Below are positions 1-7,548 of a stretch of 43,293 nucleotides of DNA, one piece after another (position 1 is the first letter of the stretch; the number at the start of each line of letters is the position of its first letter). The notes under the pieces are model-generated. The model saw only the letters and a program-made list of their open reading frames with translations, was not told where the DNA came from and did not search any database. The stretch is taken from NCBI GenBank assembly GCA_013334245.1, contig JAAXXZ010000012.1, forward strand, positions 1-43,293, given 5' to 3'. The position numbers were made by a program, and so were the translations under genes. This DNA is from Candidatus Moraniibacteriota bacterium. GTDB taxonomy: Bacteria; Patescibacteriota; Minisyncoccia; Moranbacterales; UBA1568.

Positions 1-11
1 AACACCTCCAT
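1..11 (-). CDS. 5' end of a minus-strand gene running off the window
   Basis: An ATG at 11 reading leftward is preceded by AAAGGAGG with a 7-nt spacer, an ideal Shine-Dalgarno in a window where such signals are rare. Only the first codons (Met-Glu-Val) are visible, so no function can be given. The same frame stays open upstream to about 197 and includes ATGs at 185 and 149, so a longer protein is possible. The strong ribosome site argues for 11. A weak promoter candidate (TTGCGA, 16 nt, TATTAA on the minus strand, 176-149) lies upstream. Confidence 0.4.
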
Positions 12-209
12 CTCGTATCCTCCTTTCCTCGTTCCGTATACGGATACCTCGTCCACTATGTCCGTATCCTGCTCGGGTATCAGGTCTTGGCTTTGTACTG
101 CTGAGAATGAATTTCTGGTTTCACGGTCAACGAGGTTGCTAACACACATTAATAAAACCGATGCGTTCGTTCGCAAATACCTCTTAAGACACATCCATGT
201 CGTGCCTGC

Positions 210-1280
210 TTAATTTCCCGCGATAATTTCGAGGTATTTTTTCGCTATGCCGTCCCAAGAAAACTTTTCATCAATATACGAGTGCGCGTTCACTCCGAAA
301 GACTTGCCGTCGAATGACTCGGCCAGCAATTCCAGGATCATCGAGGCCCAAGCCGATGGATTCTCCGGGTCTACCAGAAAACCGTTCTTACCGTCCTGAA
401 TGGCGTCCGGCAGGCCTTCAAGGTTCGATGCGAGCACCGGGACGCCGGAGCTTGCCGCTTCGAGTACGGTCAATCCGAAGCCTTCCATCGTTCCCGGTAT
501 GCGGATATTCGGTTGTACGAACAGATCGCACGCGTGAAAGAGCGTATTGCGGACCTCATCGGTAACGTAACCGAGTCGGAATACCCTCTGCGCGGAATCG
601 GTTTCGGACACCGCCGCGGCGATATTTTCCCGATCGGGTCCGTCACCTGCCACCACGTAGAGGATATTTCCGGGGAGTTTGGGGAGGACATGACGTATAA
701 ACCACGCGACGCCTTTCCGCCGGGCGAGTCTTCCGGAAGTCAGTATGACTTTTTTGCCGTCAAGCTCCGTTCCGAGAATCTTTTCGAGTTCCGAGCGCGG
801 CACATCCGTCGGGGCGAAGGCTTTCGTGTCGACGCCATTAGGAATAAACATGAACTTCTCACGCGGAATGCCGAGCTCGACGCCGGTTCTGATAGTCTCG
901 TTTCCGACGGCGATAATCCGATCGCACGACGGAATGAACAGTTTGACCCAAAAGATCGAATATAGAGGCATCTTGAACGTCAAATCGAGGCCGTGCGTCA
1001 CGACGACAACCTTTTTCCGGTTCCCGTAGACGGTCTTCACCGCCCATCCGACGATTCCGAGGACTCCGTCCCCAAGCAGCAGAACGTCGTATTTGCGCAT
1101 CGTAAACAAGGCGACCAGCAACGCGTACGGCAGGAAGTATGGCAATGCCATCTTCCCCTTCCGATTCGCGATCGTTCTCGTTTTCGCAAGTTTCGGAAGC
1201 TGTCGGGACAGTTCCCAGTTCTGATTCTCCATGCCTCCTACGACCGGCGGAAAGGCCCGGGAAATGAAAAGGATCTTCAT
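210..1280 (-). CDS. GT4-type glycosyltransferase (GT-B fold)
   Basis: A 356-residue retaining glycosyltransferase that would add a sugar from a nucleotide-sugar donor to a growing lipid-linked glycan at the cytoplasmic face. The N-terminal half starts MKILFISRAFPPVVGGME, a classic GT4 opening with a glycine-rich loop. The C-terminal donor half has GRLARRKG near the middle, GDGPDRE, and the E-x7-E signature EGFGLTVLE near residue 270. Length is usual for the family. It is the last gene of a minus-strand series with a GT2 and a nucleotide-sugar dehydrogenase, which supports a surface-glycan role. A hairpin with a T-run at 1299-1330 separates it from the preceding gene. The sugar specificity cannot be read from sequence. 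Confidence 0.85.
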   Translation of the reverse strand: MKILFISRAFPPVVGGMENQNWELSRQLPKLAKTRTIANRKGKMALPYFLPYALLVALFTMRKYDVLLLGDGVLGIVGWAVKTVYGNRKKVVVVTHGLDLTFKMPLYSIFWVKLFIPSCDRIIAVGNETIRTGVELGIPREKFMFIPNGVDTKAFAPTDVPRSELEKILGTELDGKKVILTSGRLARRKGVAWFIRHVLPKLPGNILYVVAGDGPDRENIAAAVSETDSAQRVFRLGYVTDEVRNTLFHACDLFVQPNIRIPGTMEGFGLTVLEAASSGVPVLASNLEGLPDAIQDGKNGFLVDPENPSAWASMILELLAESFDGKSFGVNAHSYIDEKFSWDGIAKKYLEIIAGN

Positions 1281-1298
1281 ATGAATTTCTTAGCCTAT

Positions 1299-1330
1299 AA
1301 AACGACGAACACCTCCAAAGAGGCGTTCGT
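1299..1330 (-). terminator. intrinsic terminator after the GT2 gene
   Basis: On the minus strand ACGAAC and CCTC pair with GAGG and GTTCGT (305-310/325-330 and 312-315/320-323 of the 1300s, one mismatch, 4-nt loop). TTTT follows two bases later. It lies between the stop of the gene at 1360 and the start at 1280, as expected for a leftward terminator or attenuating hairpin. Confidence 0.5.
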
Positions 1331-1359
1331 ACGATCCGATAATCCGTACTCGGATTGCC

Positions 1360-2274
1360 TCAGCGTTCGATTTCCTGCTTCCGGAGCCGATAGAGGACCT
1401 CCTCGCTCAGCGCGCGATTCGACTTGATCATATCGGCGATGAGGCCGAAGACCAGGAACTGTATGCCGACGAGGAAGAACGCGAGCGTCGTCAATGGGTA
1501 TCGGCCTTTGAGGAAGAAGAACCATACGACTGCGGCAGCCATAAAGACAAGCCCCGGTACCGAGAAGAACTTCATCGGCTGGATATCACGGAAGGCTCGA
1601 ACGATGATTCGGGCGCTTGAAGAAACGTATTTCCAGATCGTTTTCACTACACGCGACTTCCGTCCCTCGTGATACGTGACTACGACCGGTATCCAGGTAA
1701 GTTTGAGGTTTTTCCCGATCGCGTCGATGATCGTTTCCTGCGTATAGGTGAACCCGGTCGGATCGGACAACCGCAGGATCGCTTCGCGGTTATGGGCGCG
1801 GAATCCGCAGGTCAAATCGACCACGGGCTTTCCCGTAGCGCGCGCGACCAGCCAGGCACCGAGCCGGTTGAGTTTGTCCTTGAGGAACGGAATATTCTTC
1901 GCGGTCGACCGGGAGAACCGGTCTGCGATGACGATATCGGCCTTATGTTCGAGAATAGGTCGGATAATCAGCTTGATGTCTTCCGGATCGAACTGGCCGT
2001 CGGCATCTATGTTTACCAGTATATCGGCCTTCTGCTCGATGGCGCTTTGTCGCATGGTCCGGAACATGACGCCGAGGCCGCGATTTCCGTCATGCGATAT
2101 GATGATATCCGCTCCTCCCTTTTTCGCTTCTTCGACCGTACGATCCTTCGATCCGTCGTCGACGACCTGTACCAGAACCTCGTCAATGCCATCAATCTGC
2201 CGCGGCACTCGCCGGATGGTTTCGGCTATCTTGTCTTCCTCGTTATACCCCGGCATGTTTACGATAAGCTTCAT
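1360..2274 (-). CDS. GT2 polyprenyl-phosphate glycosyltransferase (DPM1/GtrB-like) with C-terminal membrane helices
   Basis: This 304-residue protein matches the dolichyl-phosphate-mannose-synthase/GtrB group, which moves a sugar from a nucleotide donor to polyprenyl phosphate at the inner membrane face. The N-terminal GT-A domain has MKLIVNMPGYNEE, VVDDGSKDRT and the DxD region NIDADGQFDP. Two hydrophobic segments near the C-terminus (FFSVPGLVFMAAAVVWFFF and TLAFFLVGIQFLVFGLIAD) form a membrane hairpin as in GtrB and ArnC. The start was set at 2274; the open frame extends upstream, but alignment with the family begins at MKLIV. Its product would feed the GT-C transferases elsewhere in the window. 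Confidence 0.85.
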   Translation of the reverse strand: MKLIVNMPGYNEEDKIAETIRRVPRQIDGIDEVLVQVVDDGSKDRTVEEAKKGGADIIISHDGNRGLGVMFRTMRQSAIEQKADILVNIDADGQFDPEDIKLIIRPILEHKADIVIADRFSRSTAKNIPFLKDKLNRLGAWLVARATGKPVVDLTCGFRAHNREAILRLSDPTGFTYTQETIIDAIGKNLKLTWIPVVVTYHEGRKSRVVKTIWKYVSSSARIIVRAFRDIQPMKFFSVPGLVFMAAAVVWFFFLKGRYPLTTLAFFLVGIQFLVFGLIADMIKSNRALSEEVLYRLRKQEIER

Positions 2275-2325
2275 ACGGCAGCGCACGGTTATTATGCTGT
2301 TTAGCTCCGTTTCCCTCCTGCGTAC

Positions 2326-2354
2326 AGGATACAACGGTTTACGGTTTTCGTAAA
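2326..2354 (-). promoter_or_regulatory. candidate promoter for the GT2 gene
   Basis: On the minus strand TTTACG (2354-2349), a 17-nt spacer and TATCCT (2331-2326) resemble a sigma70 promoter, with 4 of 6 matches in each box. It would start about 45 nt before the ATG at 2274. It sits immediately after the upstream gene's terminator, which is why a separate promoter is plausible. Confidence 0.35.
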
Positions 2355-2355
2355 G

Positions 2356-2381
2356 AAAACCCCGCTGTCCCACGGGGTTTT
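2356..2381 (-). terminator. intrinsic terminator after the nucleotide-sugar dehydrogenase
   Basis: A perfect 9-bp inverted repeat, AAAACCCCG (2356-2364) with CGGGGTTTT (2373-2381) and an 8-nt loop. Leftward transcripts end with a U-run after the GC stem, so it should terminate the gene ending at 2410. The symmetric A/T flanks make it potentially bidirectional. Confidence 0.8.
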
Positions 2382-2409
2382 CCGATTGCCGCCAAGCTTA
2401 CCGATGCCG

Positions 2410-3726
2410 CTACTTTCTGCCGATTCCGCGATACGTGATGCCCTGCTTCTTGATAGCTTCCTTATTAAGACAGTTCTTGCCATCGACGATGACCTTGATT
2501 CCGTGCTTTTTGAACACGGCCGGGTCAATTTCCTTGAACGCGTCGTGATCGACGGTGACGAGCAGATGGTCTACCTTCTTAAGAAACGCTTCCAGCGTCT
2601 TTACATCGCTCTTTCCCGGGATATGCGGATCGAACGTGATGACATCGGCTTCGTGGTGCTTAAGGTGTTTGATGATCTTAAATGCCGGTGATTCGCGGAG
2701 ATCGTCCACATTCGCCTTATAGGCAAGTCCCATGACGCCGATCTTCTCGCCTTTCATCGGCCGCTTGATCGAATTGAGAGCGTCCTGCATCCGCTCCACC
2801 GTATATTCGGGCATGAAGTTGTTCACTTCGCGCGCGCGACGCATGAACTTATGATCGAACCCGGCTTTCTGAGCCTGCTCGATAAGGTAATACGGATCAA
2901 CGGGTATGCAGTGCCCGCCGACACCGCACGACGGATAGTGTGCCATGAAGGAATAGGGCTTCGTCTTCGCGCCCTCGATGACGTCCAAGACGTCGATATC
3001 AAGCAGGTCAAAACACTGGGCTATCTCGTTTATGAACGCGATATTGATATCCCGGAACGTGTTCTCGAGAATCTTCACCGCTTCCGCCTCGCGGATGGAT
3101 TTCATCGGACGGACTTCGGCGTCGATGATGGACCGATAGAAGCCAAGGGCACGTTTCGTACCGTCTTTCGTGAACGAACCGACGACGCGTGGCGTATTGC
3201 CGATGTGCCACCCCTTGCTGAAGACCGACTTACCCGGATCGATCCGCTCGGGTGAGTGCGCTATTTCGACATCACGTCCGACCTTCAGGCCGCGCTCTTC
3301 GAAAATGGGTCGGACGATCTCTTCGCAGGCTCCCGGGTTGACGGTCGACTCGAGCACGACAAGAGCGCCTTTCTTCAGATTGTCGGCAGACAACGTCGCT
3401 GCGCCGACCACGTAGTCGTACACGGGGTTCTGCATCTCGTCCACCGGGGTCGGAACGGCGATGAGAATGATATCCGCTTTCGCCAACACCTTCGGGTCGG
3501 TCGTCGCCGGAAAACGGTTTTCCGCGAATTTGGAGACAACTTTCTCGTCGTCCGGTATCGGGCAGATGCCGTCGTTTATCTTCCGAACGAGCTTCTCGTT
3601 GACATCGAAACCGATCACCTCGAATCCGCTTTCGCGACTGAGCAACGCGAGCGGAAGTCCGACATACCCGAGTCCCATGACGGCAACCGTCTCTTTGTGC
3701 GGAGCGCTCTCTTTCGTATTTTTCAT
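2410..3726 (-). CDS. UDP-N-acetyl-hexosamine 6-dehydrogenase (WecC/WbpA/TviB-like)
   Basis: About 438 residues of the UDP-glucose/GDP-mannose dehydrogenase family, which oxidises C6 of a nucleotide sugar to a uronic acid using two NAD+. The N-terminal Rossmann motif is VAVMGLGYVGLPLA. Mid-protein HSPERIDPGK is typical of the UDP-GlcNAc/ManNAc/GalNAc branch rather than UDP-glucose dehydrogenase. The catalytic Cys lies in YPSCGVGGHCIPVDP, followed by a C-terminal NAD-like domain beginning GLAYKANVDDLRES. The start at 3726 is the first ATG; the frame can open at an upstream TTG (3741). A second, Ugd-type dehydrogenase is at 36000-37325, so the glycan probably contains two kinds of uronic acid. 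The exact substrate is inferred from motif resemblance. Confidence 0.85.
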   Translation of the reverse strand: MKNTKESAPHKETVAVMGLGYVGLPLALLSRESGFEVIGFDVNEKLVRKINDGICPIPDDEKVVSKFAENRFPATTDPKVLAKADIILIAVPTPVDEMQNPVYDYVVGAATLSADNLKKGALVVLESTVNPGACEEIVRPIFEERGLKVGRDVEIAHSPERIDPGKSVFSKGWHIGNTPRVVGSFTKDGTKRALGFYRSIIDAEVRPMKSIREAEAVKILENTFRDINIAFINEIAQCFDLLDIDVLDVIEGAKTKPYSFMAHYPSCGVGGHCIPVDPYYLIEQAQKAGFDHKFMRRAREVNNFMPEYTVERMQDALNSIKRPMKGEKIGVMGLAYKANVDDLRESPAFKIIKHLKHHEADVITFDPHIPGKSDVKTLEAFLKKVDHLLVTVDHDAFKEIDPAVFKKHGIKVIVDGKNCLNKEAIKKQGITYRGIGRK

Positions 3727-3776
3727 ACCGTAATGAAACAAATTACTCTTCGGCCGATTTTCGCCCGTTCCCTGTC

Positions 3777-3804
3777 ATGATACGACTCCGACGCTAAAAT
3801 GCAA
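3777..3804 (-). promoter_or_regulatory. candidate promoter for the dehydrogenase
   Basis: On the minus strand TTGCAT (3804-3799), 16 nt, then TATCAT (3782-3777), about 50 nt upstream of the ATG at 3726. The -10 matches 5 of 6 bases and the -35 only 3. The divergent interval 3727-3873 also holds short palindromes such as ATGATATCAT at 3844-3853 that could serve the plus-strand operon. Confidence 0.35.
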
Positions 3805-3873
3805 GGTCGCCTCATGACGAGGCTGTGCTTCGGGCACTCAAGTATGATATCATGCATGCAGGATATTCCCCAT

Positions 3874-4113
3874 ATGTTTCACCTTTTACGGGTTGCTATC
3901 TGGATTACCGGGACCGTCACTTTGGTAGTCTTCGGACTCAGATATTTCGGTTTTGAGCCAAATTGCAATTACTGGAACCAGCAGGCCGCGCTTTGTGAAG
4001 GCGCCTTTTCTTCCTGCAAGGGAACGCTGTTTTGGAAGGGAGTGGAGGGCGTCCAGACGGAGTGCAGATGGAATTGTATCGATCCCGAATTGCTCATTCG
4101 AAAGTCGGAATAA
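3874..4113 (+). CDS. small cysteine-rich single-pass membrane protein, unknown function
   Basis: A 79-residue protein I do not recognise. Residues about 4-24 form one hydrophobic segment (RVAIWITGTVTLVVFGLRYF). A polar tail of about 50 residues follows with five cysteines in the pattern NCNYW, LCEG, SSCKG, ECRWNC. If the tail is extracytoplasmic, it could be disulfide-bonded. It ends 11 bp before the large GT-C gene starting at 4125, which suggests cotranscription and translational coupling. An alternative upstream ATG at 3856 would add six residues. The position suggests an accessory subunit for the GT-C protein; that is inference only. Confidence 0.55.
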   Translation: MFHLLRVAIWITGTVTLVVFGLRYFGFEPNCNYWNQQAALCEGAFSSCKGTLFWKGVEGVQTECRWNCIDPELLIRKSE

Positions 4114-4124
4114 TCCTTGCCGAT

Positions 4125-6083
4125 ATGACATTTTTTCTTTTCCTGGTCGCGACGCTTGCCATACCGCTTTCCGGTTACCTGCTGCTCCGCGGCCTATTCG
4201 GTCCCACACTCCCCCTTTCGTCGATTGAATCATCCGCATTCTCGCTGGTGTTGGGGATCGGATCGCTTGATTTCTCCATGATCGCCCTAGGGAAAGCCGG
4301 GATACCCCTGTCGGGCCCCATCGTCCTGATCGCCCTTTTCGCGATTCCCATCCTGTCGTATGCACTTCGTTTCGCATATGAGCGGTTTACACGGAAGCGA
4401 AGCGGCCCGAAACGGAGCCTTTTCCCGCGAACGGCCCTCACTCCGCCTGCAAGAACCCTTTTGTTACTTCTCGTCGGACTAGCCGTGTTTCTGAAAGTAA
4501 TTTTTCTTGTCGATGCCGGCCTGCCGACCGCGACCGATCTCGGGCATCACATGTATTGGTCGAAGATCGTCGTCGATACTGAACGGCTTCCCGAGTACTC
4601 TAAGCGCGAGATCGTCGATACCGGAGACGGTCACGTCGCACTTTCCGATGCCGAGTCGATTTCCGACTTCATCATCGGCGAACATCTGCCATTTGCGGCA
4701 ATCTCGAAGCTTTCCGGGGCGTCTTTTTTCTCGGCGTTCCCGGTCGCGTTCCTGTTACTCATCAACATCGCGACCCTTCTGGCGCTCTTCGTCCTGTCTG
4801 TCCGCATAGCCGACGTTCTTTTTGCCGATAAAGCGATATCGCCGGTCTCCGTCGGCCTGGCAGTACTCTTCTTTGTCGGTCCCCTCTTCGCCTTTTCCTC
4901 GCCGGAAGCGAAATTCGTCTCAGGCGGCGTGGTCGGGAATTTGCTCGGCAACCTGATGATCCCGCTCGTTCTCCTGTCCTTTTTCAGGGCGTACGTCGAA
5001 ACGGAGTCACGATTCTTTGCTCTCGGCATACTTCTTTCCCTGATACTCGCTTATACGCACCATCTTTCGACCCTGGTGCTCGCGTTCATTCTGCTCGGTA
5101 TCGCGCTGTCGATGATAGCGATAACTTTCAGGGATTTGCCGTCCTTCGCGAAGCGGGTTTGGAAACTGTTCGCATCGCCATATCCCTGGTCAATGTTTGT
5201 CTTCGCCGCGCTTTTCTTCTTTCTTATCGCCGCGCCGACCTATATCGAGACGAATGCCGTAAGTACGGCCGTCGGAACCCCTTCAAAAGTGACCCGTACC
5301 GGCCTTTCGCTGTTGCAGGCGTCGGAATCCGCCGGAATGGTCCGAATGGCCATCGGTCTCGCCGCACTTCTGGTCGCCCTTTTTATCCGTGCTGTTCGTC
5401 GTTCTCCCGCATTCCCGTTCGTTTTCGGCTGGGGGTGTTCCCTGCTTATCATGGCGCTCAGGCCGCGCTGGGTATTCCTGGATATTCCCTCGAACAGGAT
5501 CGGCACATACCTCTCCTTCCCGTTCGCCATTCTTTCGGGCATGTTTCTTGCCGCATTCCCGATATTTTATCGCGACCGCTCCAAGAAGCCGGCGGGCGTT
5601 TTCGTCCCAGGCAAACTTTTTCTCTTCGCTTCGCTCGTGCTGTTTTCGTTCGCGACGTGGAACGGGTCGCAGGACAATCAGTCTTCCCTTCCGTCCGCCG
5701 GTGAGGCGCAGGATACGCTCGAGGTATTTTCCGCGACGAACTATCTCGCGAACCACTCCCTTCCCGAAGACCTGTTTCTCAAGGACCACAATTATCTCGT
5801 CGCGGATTCGTGGATGAAGCTTTTCTTCATGCGTGATTACGCATACCCGCTGTCCCGCGGTTACTTCAAGCGCTACGAAGACGAGGCGAATCCGCGCGAG
5901 CAATGCACGCTTCGTATGATTTCGGTCCCGAATCTTCCGGAAGGCCGTTCATGCTATTCGGATCTCGGAGTGAATCTCGTCGCGATCAATCCCGCCTACG
6001 ACATGGCACAATTCGAAAAGTCGAATGATTTCTCGCTGATATATTCCGGTACAACCGTCCAAATCTATGAAAGAAACCGCTAA
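4125..6083 (+). CDS. large GT-C-type membrane glycosyltransferase-like protein
   Basis: A 652-residue polytopic membrane protein with alternating hydrophobic segments through about residue 510 and a hydrophilic C-terminal domain of about 140 residues. The first large loop carries TDLGHHMYWSKIV, an Asp/His-containing motif in the position of the catalytic loop in GT-C enzymes that use polyprenyl-phosphate-linked sugars. A soluble extracytoplasmic C-terminal domain is also common in this superfamily. I chose ATG 4125 because the first helix begins right there (MTFFLFLVATLAIPLSGYLL), although the frame is open from 4032. It overlaps the next gene by 17 nt. The family assignment is by topology and motif, not a named family. 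Confidence 0.7.
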   Translation: MTFFLFLVATLAIPLSGYLLLRGLFGPTLPLSSIESSAFSLVLGIGSLDFSMIALGKAGIPLSGPIVLIALFAIPILSYALRFAYERFTRKRSGPKRSLFPRTALTPPARTLLLLLVGLAVFLKVIFLVDAGLPTATDLGHHMYWSKIVVDTERLPEYSKREIVDTGDGHVALSDAESISDFIIGEHLPFAAISKLSGASFFSAFPVAFLLLINIATLLALFVLSVRIADVLFADKAISPVSVGLAVLFFVGPLFAFSSPEAKFVSGGVVGNLLGNLMIPLVLLSFFRAYVETESRFFALGILLSLILAYTHHLSTLVLAFILLGIALSMIAITFRDLPSFAKRVWKLFASPYPWSMFVFAALFFFLIAAPTYIETNAVSTAVGTPSKVTRTGLSLLQASESAGMVRMAIGLAALLVALFIRAVRRSPAFPFVFGWGCSLLIMALRPRWVFLDIPSNRIGTYLSFPFAILSGMFLAAFPIFYRDRSKKPAGVFVPGKLFLFASLVLFSFATWNGSQDNQSSLPSAGEAQDTLEVFSATNYLANHSLPEDLFLKDHNYLVADSWMKLFFMRDYAYPLSRGYFKRYEDEANPREQCTLRMISVPNLPEGRSCYSDLGVNLVAINPAYDMAQFEKSNDFSLIYSGTTVQIYERNR

Positions 6084-6489
6084 AAAGAAGTCGGGCGTCG
6101 GCATGCGACCGGCCGTATCATTGAGAGACCTTTCCGAAGAGGCTCTTGCGGTCATATTCGTGGTCGTGTTGTTCGTTGCCGCTTCCGGCTGGTTGTTTTT
6201 TCACGTGAACCGTGAGCTCGATCCGGACAATGGAAAGAACTGGTGGACTCTCGCTTTCGAAAACCGCGATACGGGTTCCCTTTCATTCGTTATCGAGAAT
6301 CACTCCGCTTCGACGATATTCACATTCAACGTCTCCCACGACAAGGACGTCATCGATGCGGGCAACCTGACCATCGAAAGGGGCGGACGGAAAGCGATAT
6401 CGCTCCCCGCGAATGCCGCGGAAGGACGAACTATCGTTACCGTCACGTCTTCTGACGGCTCGAAAAAGGAAATTTATCGAAATCACTGA
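6067..6489 (+). CDS. small single-pass membrane protein with an extracytoplasmic beta domain
   Basis: A 140-residue protein. A basic, polar N-terminus of about 28 residues precedes one hydrophobic helix (AVIFVVVLFVAASGWLFF). A domain of about 85 residues follows, rich in alternating Thr/Val/Ile/Ser (SLSFVIENHSASTIFTFNV, RTIVTVTSSDGS), the look of an Ig-like or DUF1616-like beta sandwich. It overlaps the preceding GT-C gene by 17 nt, so it is translated from the same message and may work with it. No enzyme motif is visible. The fold guess is weak. Confidence 0.65.
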   Translation: MKETAKKKSGVGMRPAVSLRDLSEEALAVIFVVVLFVAASGWLFFHVNRELDPDNGKNWWTLAFENRDTGSLSFVIENHSASTIFTFNVSHDKDVIDAGNLTIERGGRKAISLPANAAEGRTIVTVTSSDGSKKEIYRNH

Positions 6490-6535
6490 GCACTCGGCTG
6501 TCATTTCGAACGTTGTCGGCGTTTCGTTTTTTACA

Positions 6536-6580
6536 TTGACAAAATAGGCATTGCAGACCATGATTAAAATGTCTATTTTG
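6536..6580 (+). promoter_or_regulatory. promoter overlapped by a 13-bp inverted repeat (operator-like)
   Basis: TTGACA (6536-6541) is a perfect -35, with CATGAT (6559-6564, 4 of 6) at a 17-nt spacing. Superimposed is an inverted repeat, CAAAATAGGCATT (6540-6552) with AATGTCTATTTTG (6568-6580), in which 12 of 13 positions are complementary and the remaining one is G-T. The arms straddle the -10 and the likely start, so binding there would block the polymerase. No T-run follows, so a terminator reading is unlikely. It lies 50-100 nt before the gene at 6634. Confidence 0.55.
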
Positions 6581-6633
6581 CGTTCATTCAGACGTCATTT
6601 TAACAACCACATATAACCTCAGGAGCAGTGGCC

Positions 6634-7389
6634 ATGACTCATTTTCCCAAGTCACATATTTGCATAGCGGGTATAACGCGGCCGGAACACTGGAAACAAA
6701 TCGTTTCCCATATCCCGGAAAAGCCAAATCAGATCGTCATCATCGAATCGATGGTCTGTCATGAGACGTTGCTGGGTAAGGCTTCCGAATATCCGAAACG
6801 GTTTGTCTCACTTTCTGAACTCCGTACTCTTTTAGGAAGGCATCCGAACGTGCTCAATCTCGTCAGATACAGTACCTCGGAGAGATCGTCTGTGGATTCG
6901 CAGCTGCGTCGGATCATCGAGCTATGCGGTCCGGGAATCGACGGATTCCAGCTCGAACTCGCATGGCCGGATATCGAACAGCTGCGGCGATTTCTCGCAA
7001 TGTTTCCGAAAAAGCTCGTGCTGAAAATCGGACGACAGGCGTATGAGGACGTCGGTCGTTCAAAAATCAGACTATCATCCAGATTGCTGCGATATCATGG
7101 ACTCATACAGGATATTCAGCTGAACCTGACGGAAGGGAGCGAAGATCAATTTGATCCCGATCAGACGCTCGATCTCCTGAAAACGCTCCACGTTCTACCG
7201 TTCGGCGTCGGCATTTCGGGACGACTTTCCGACTCTACGGATTCGAGGGACTTGGAAAGGGTTCTTAGGCTGTATCCCGGAGTGAATATTTCGGCTCTCC
7301 GAGACCTTCGGAGCGAAGCGGATGATTTTCTGCCGGAAAAAGCGGGCCATTTTCTTGACCGCCTCTTCAGGATAATCCCCGAGGAATAA
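6634..7389 (+). CDS. TrpF-like TIM-barrel protein, function unassigned
   Basis: A 251-residue protein. The start at ATG 6634 is set by AGGAG at 6621-6625 with an 8-nt spacer; an upstream in-frame GTG at 6628 would be too close. The N-terminus HICIAGITRPEHW resembles the strand-1 motif of phosphoribosylanthranilate isomerase (KICGITRPED). The repeating strand/helix rhythm (IDGFQLELAWP, KLVLKIGR, LPFGVGISGRL, VNISALRDLRS) fits a TIM barrel. The TrpF catalytic Cys is not clear: the equivalent position reads CIAGITRP, with Ala where TrpF has Cys. It stands alone between its own promoter and a strong terminator. It could be a tryptophan-pathway relative or an unrelated barrel. Confidence 0.5.
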   Translation: MTHFPKSHICIAGITRPEHWKQIVSHIPEKPNQIVIIESMVCHETLLGKASEYPKRFVSLSELRTLLGRHPNVLNLVRYSTSERSSVDSQLRRIIELCGPGIDGFQLELAWPDIEQLRRFLAMFPKKLVLKIGRQAYEDVGRSKIRLSSRLLRYHGLIQDIQLNLTEGSEDQFDPDQTLDLLKTLHVLPFGVGISGRLSDSTDSRDLERVLRLYPGVNISALRDLRSEADDFLPEKAGHFLDRLFRIIPEE

Positions 7390-7396
7390 GTAACAG

Positions 7397-7442
7397 ACGG
7401 CGCGAGATGCCTTCATTCGTCTTGAAGAGCTCGCGCCGTTTT
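7397..7442 (+). terminator. strong intrinsic terminator
   Basis: ACGGCGCGAG (7397-7406) pairs perfectly with CTCGCGCCGT (7430-7439), followed by TTT at 7440-7442. The loop folds further through CTTCA and TGAAG. It begins 7 bp after the stop of the TIM-barrel gene. Confidence 0.85.
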
Positions 7443-7525
7443 CCTATCTTTTAGCCATAAGTCGGTGAGACATTTTCGTTATACCTGACGCCAGAGCCGT
7501 TCTTTCTGGAACGTCGGAAACAGGG

Positions 7526-7531
7526 TATAAT
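7526..7531 (+). promoter_or_regulatory. -10 box for the GT4/Nudix pair
   Basis: A perfect TATAAT lies 17 bp before the ATG at 7549. The -35 position (TTTCTG, 7503-7508) is poor. The predicted start near 7538 leaves a 5' UTR of about 11 nt. Confidence 0.5.
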
Positions 7532-7548
7532 GCCCATATCAGAAGCTT

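Noticed and set aside
6490-6535. Terminator after the small membrane protein at 6067-6489
   Set aside because: CGAACG and CGTTTCG before TTTTTT pair only with a bulge; the stem is too weak to claim.
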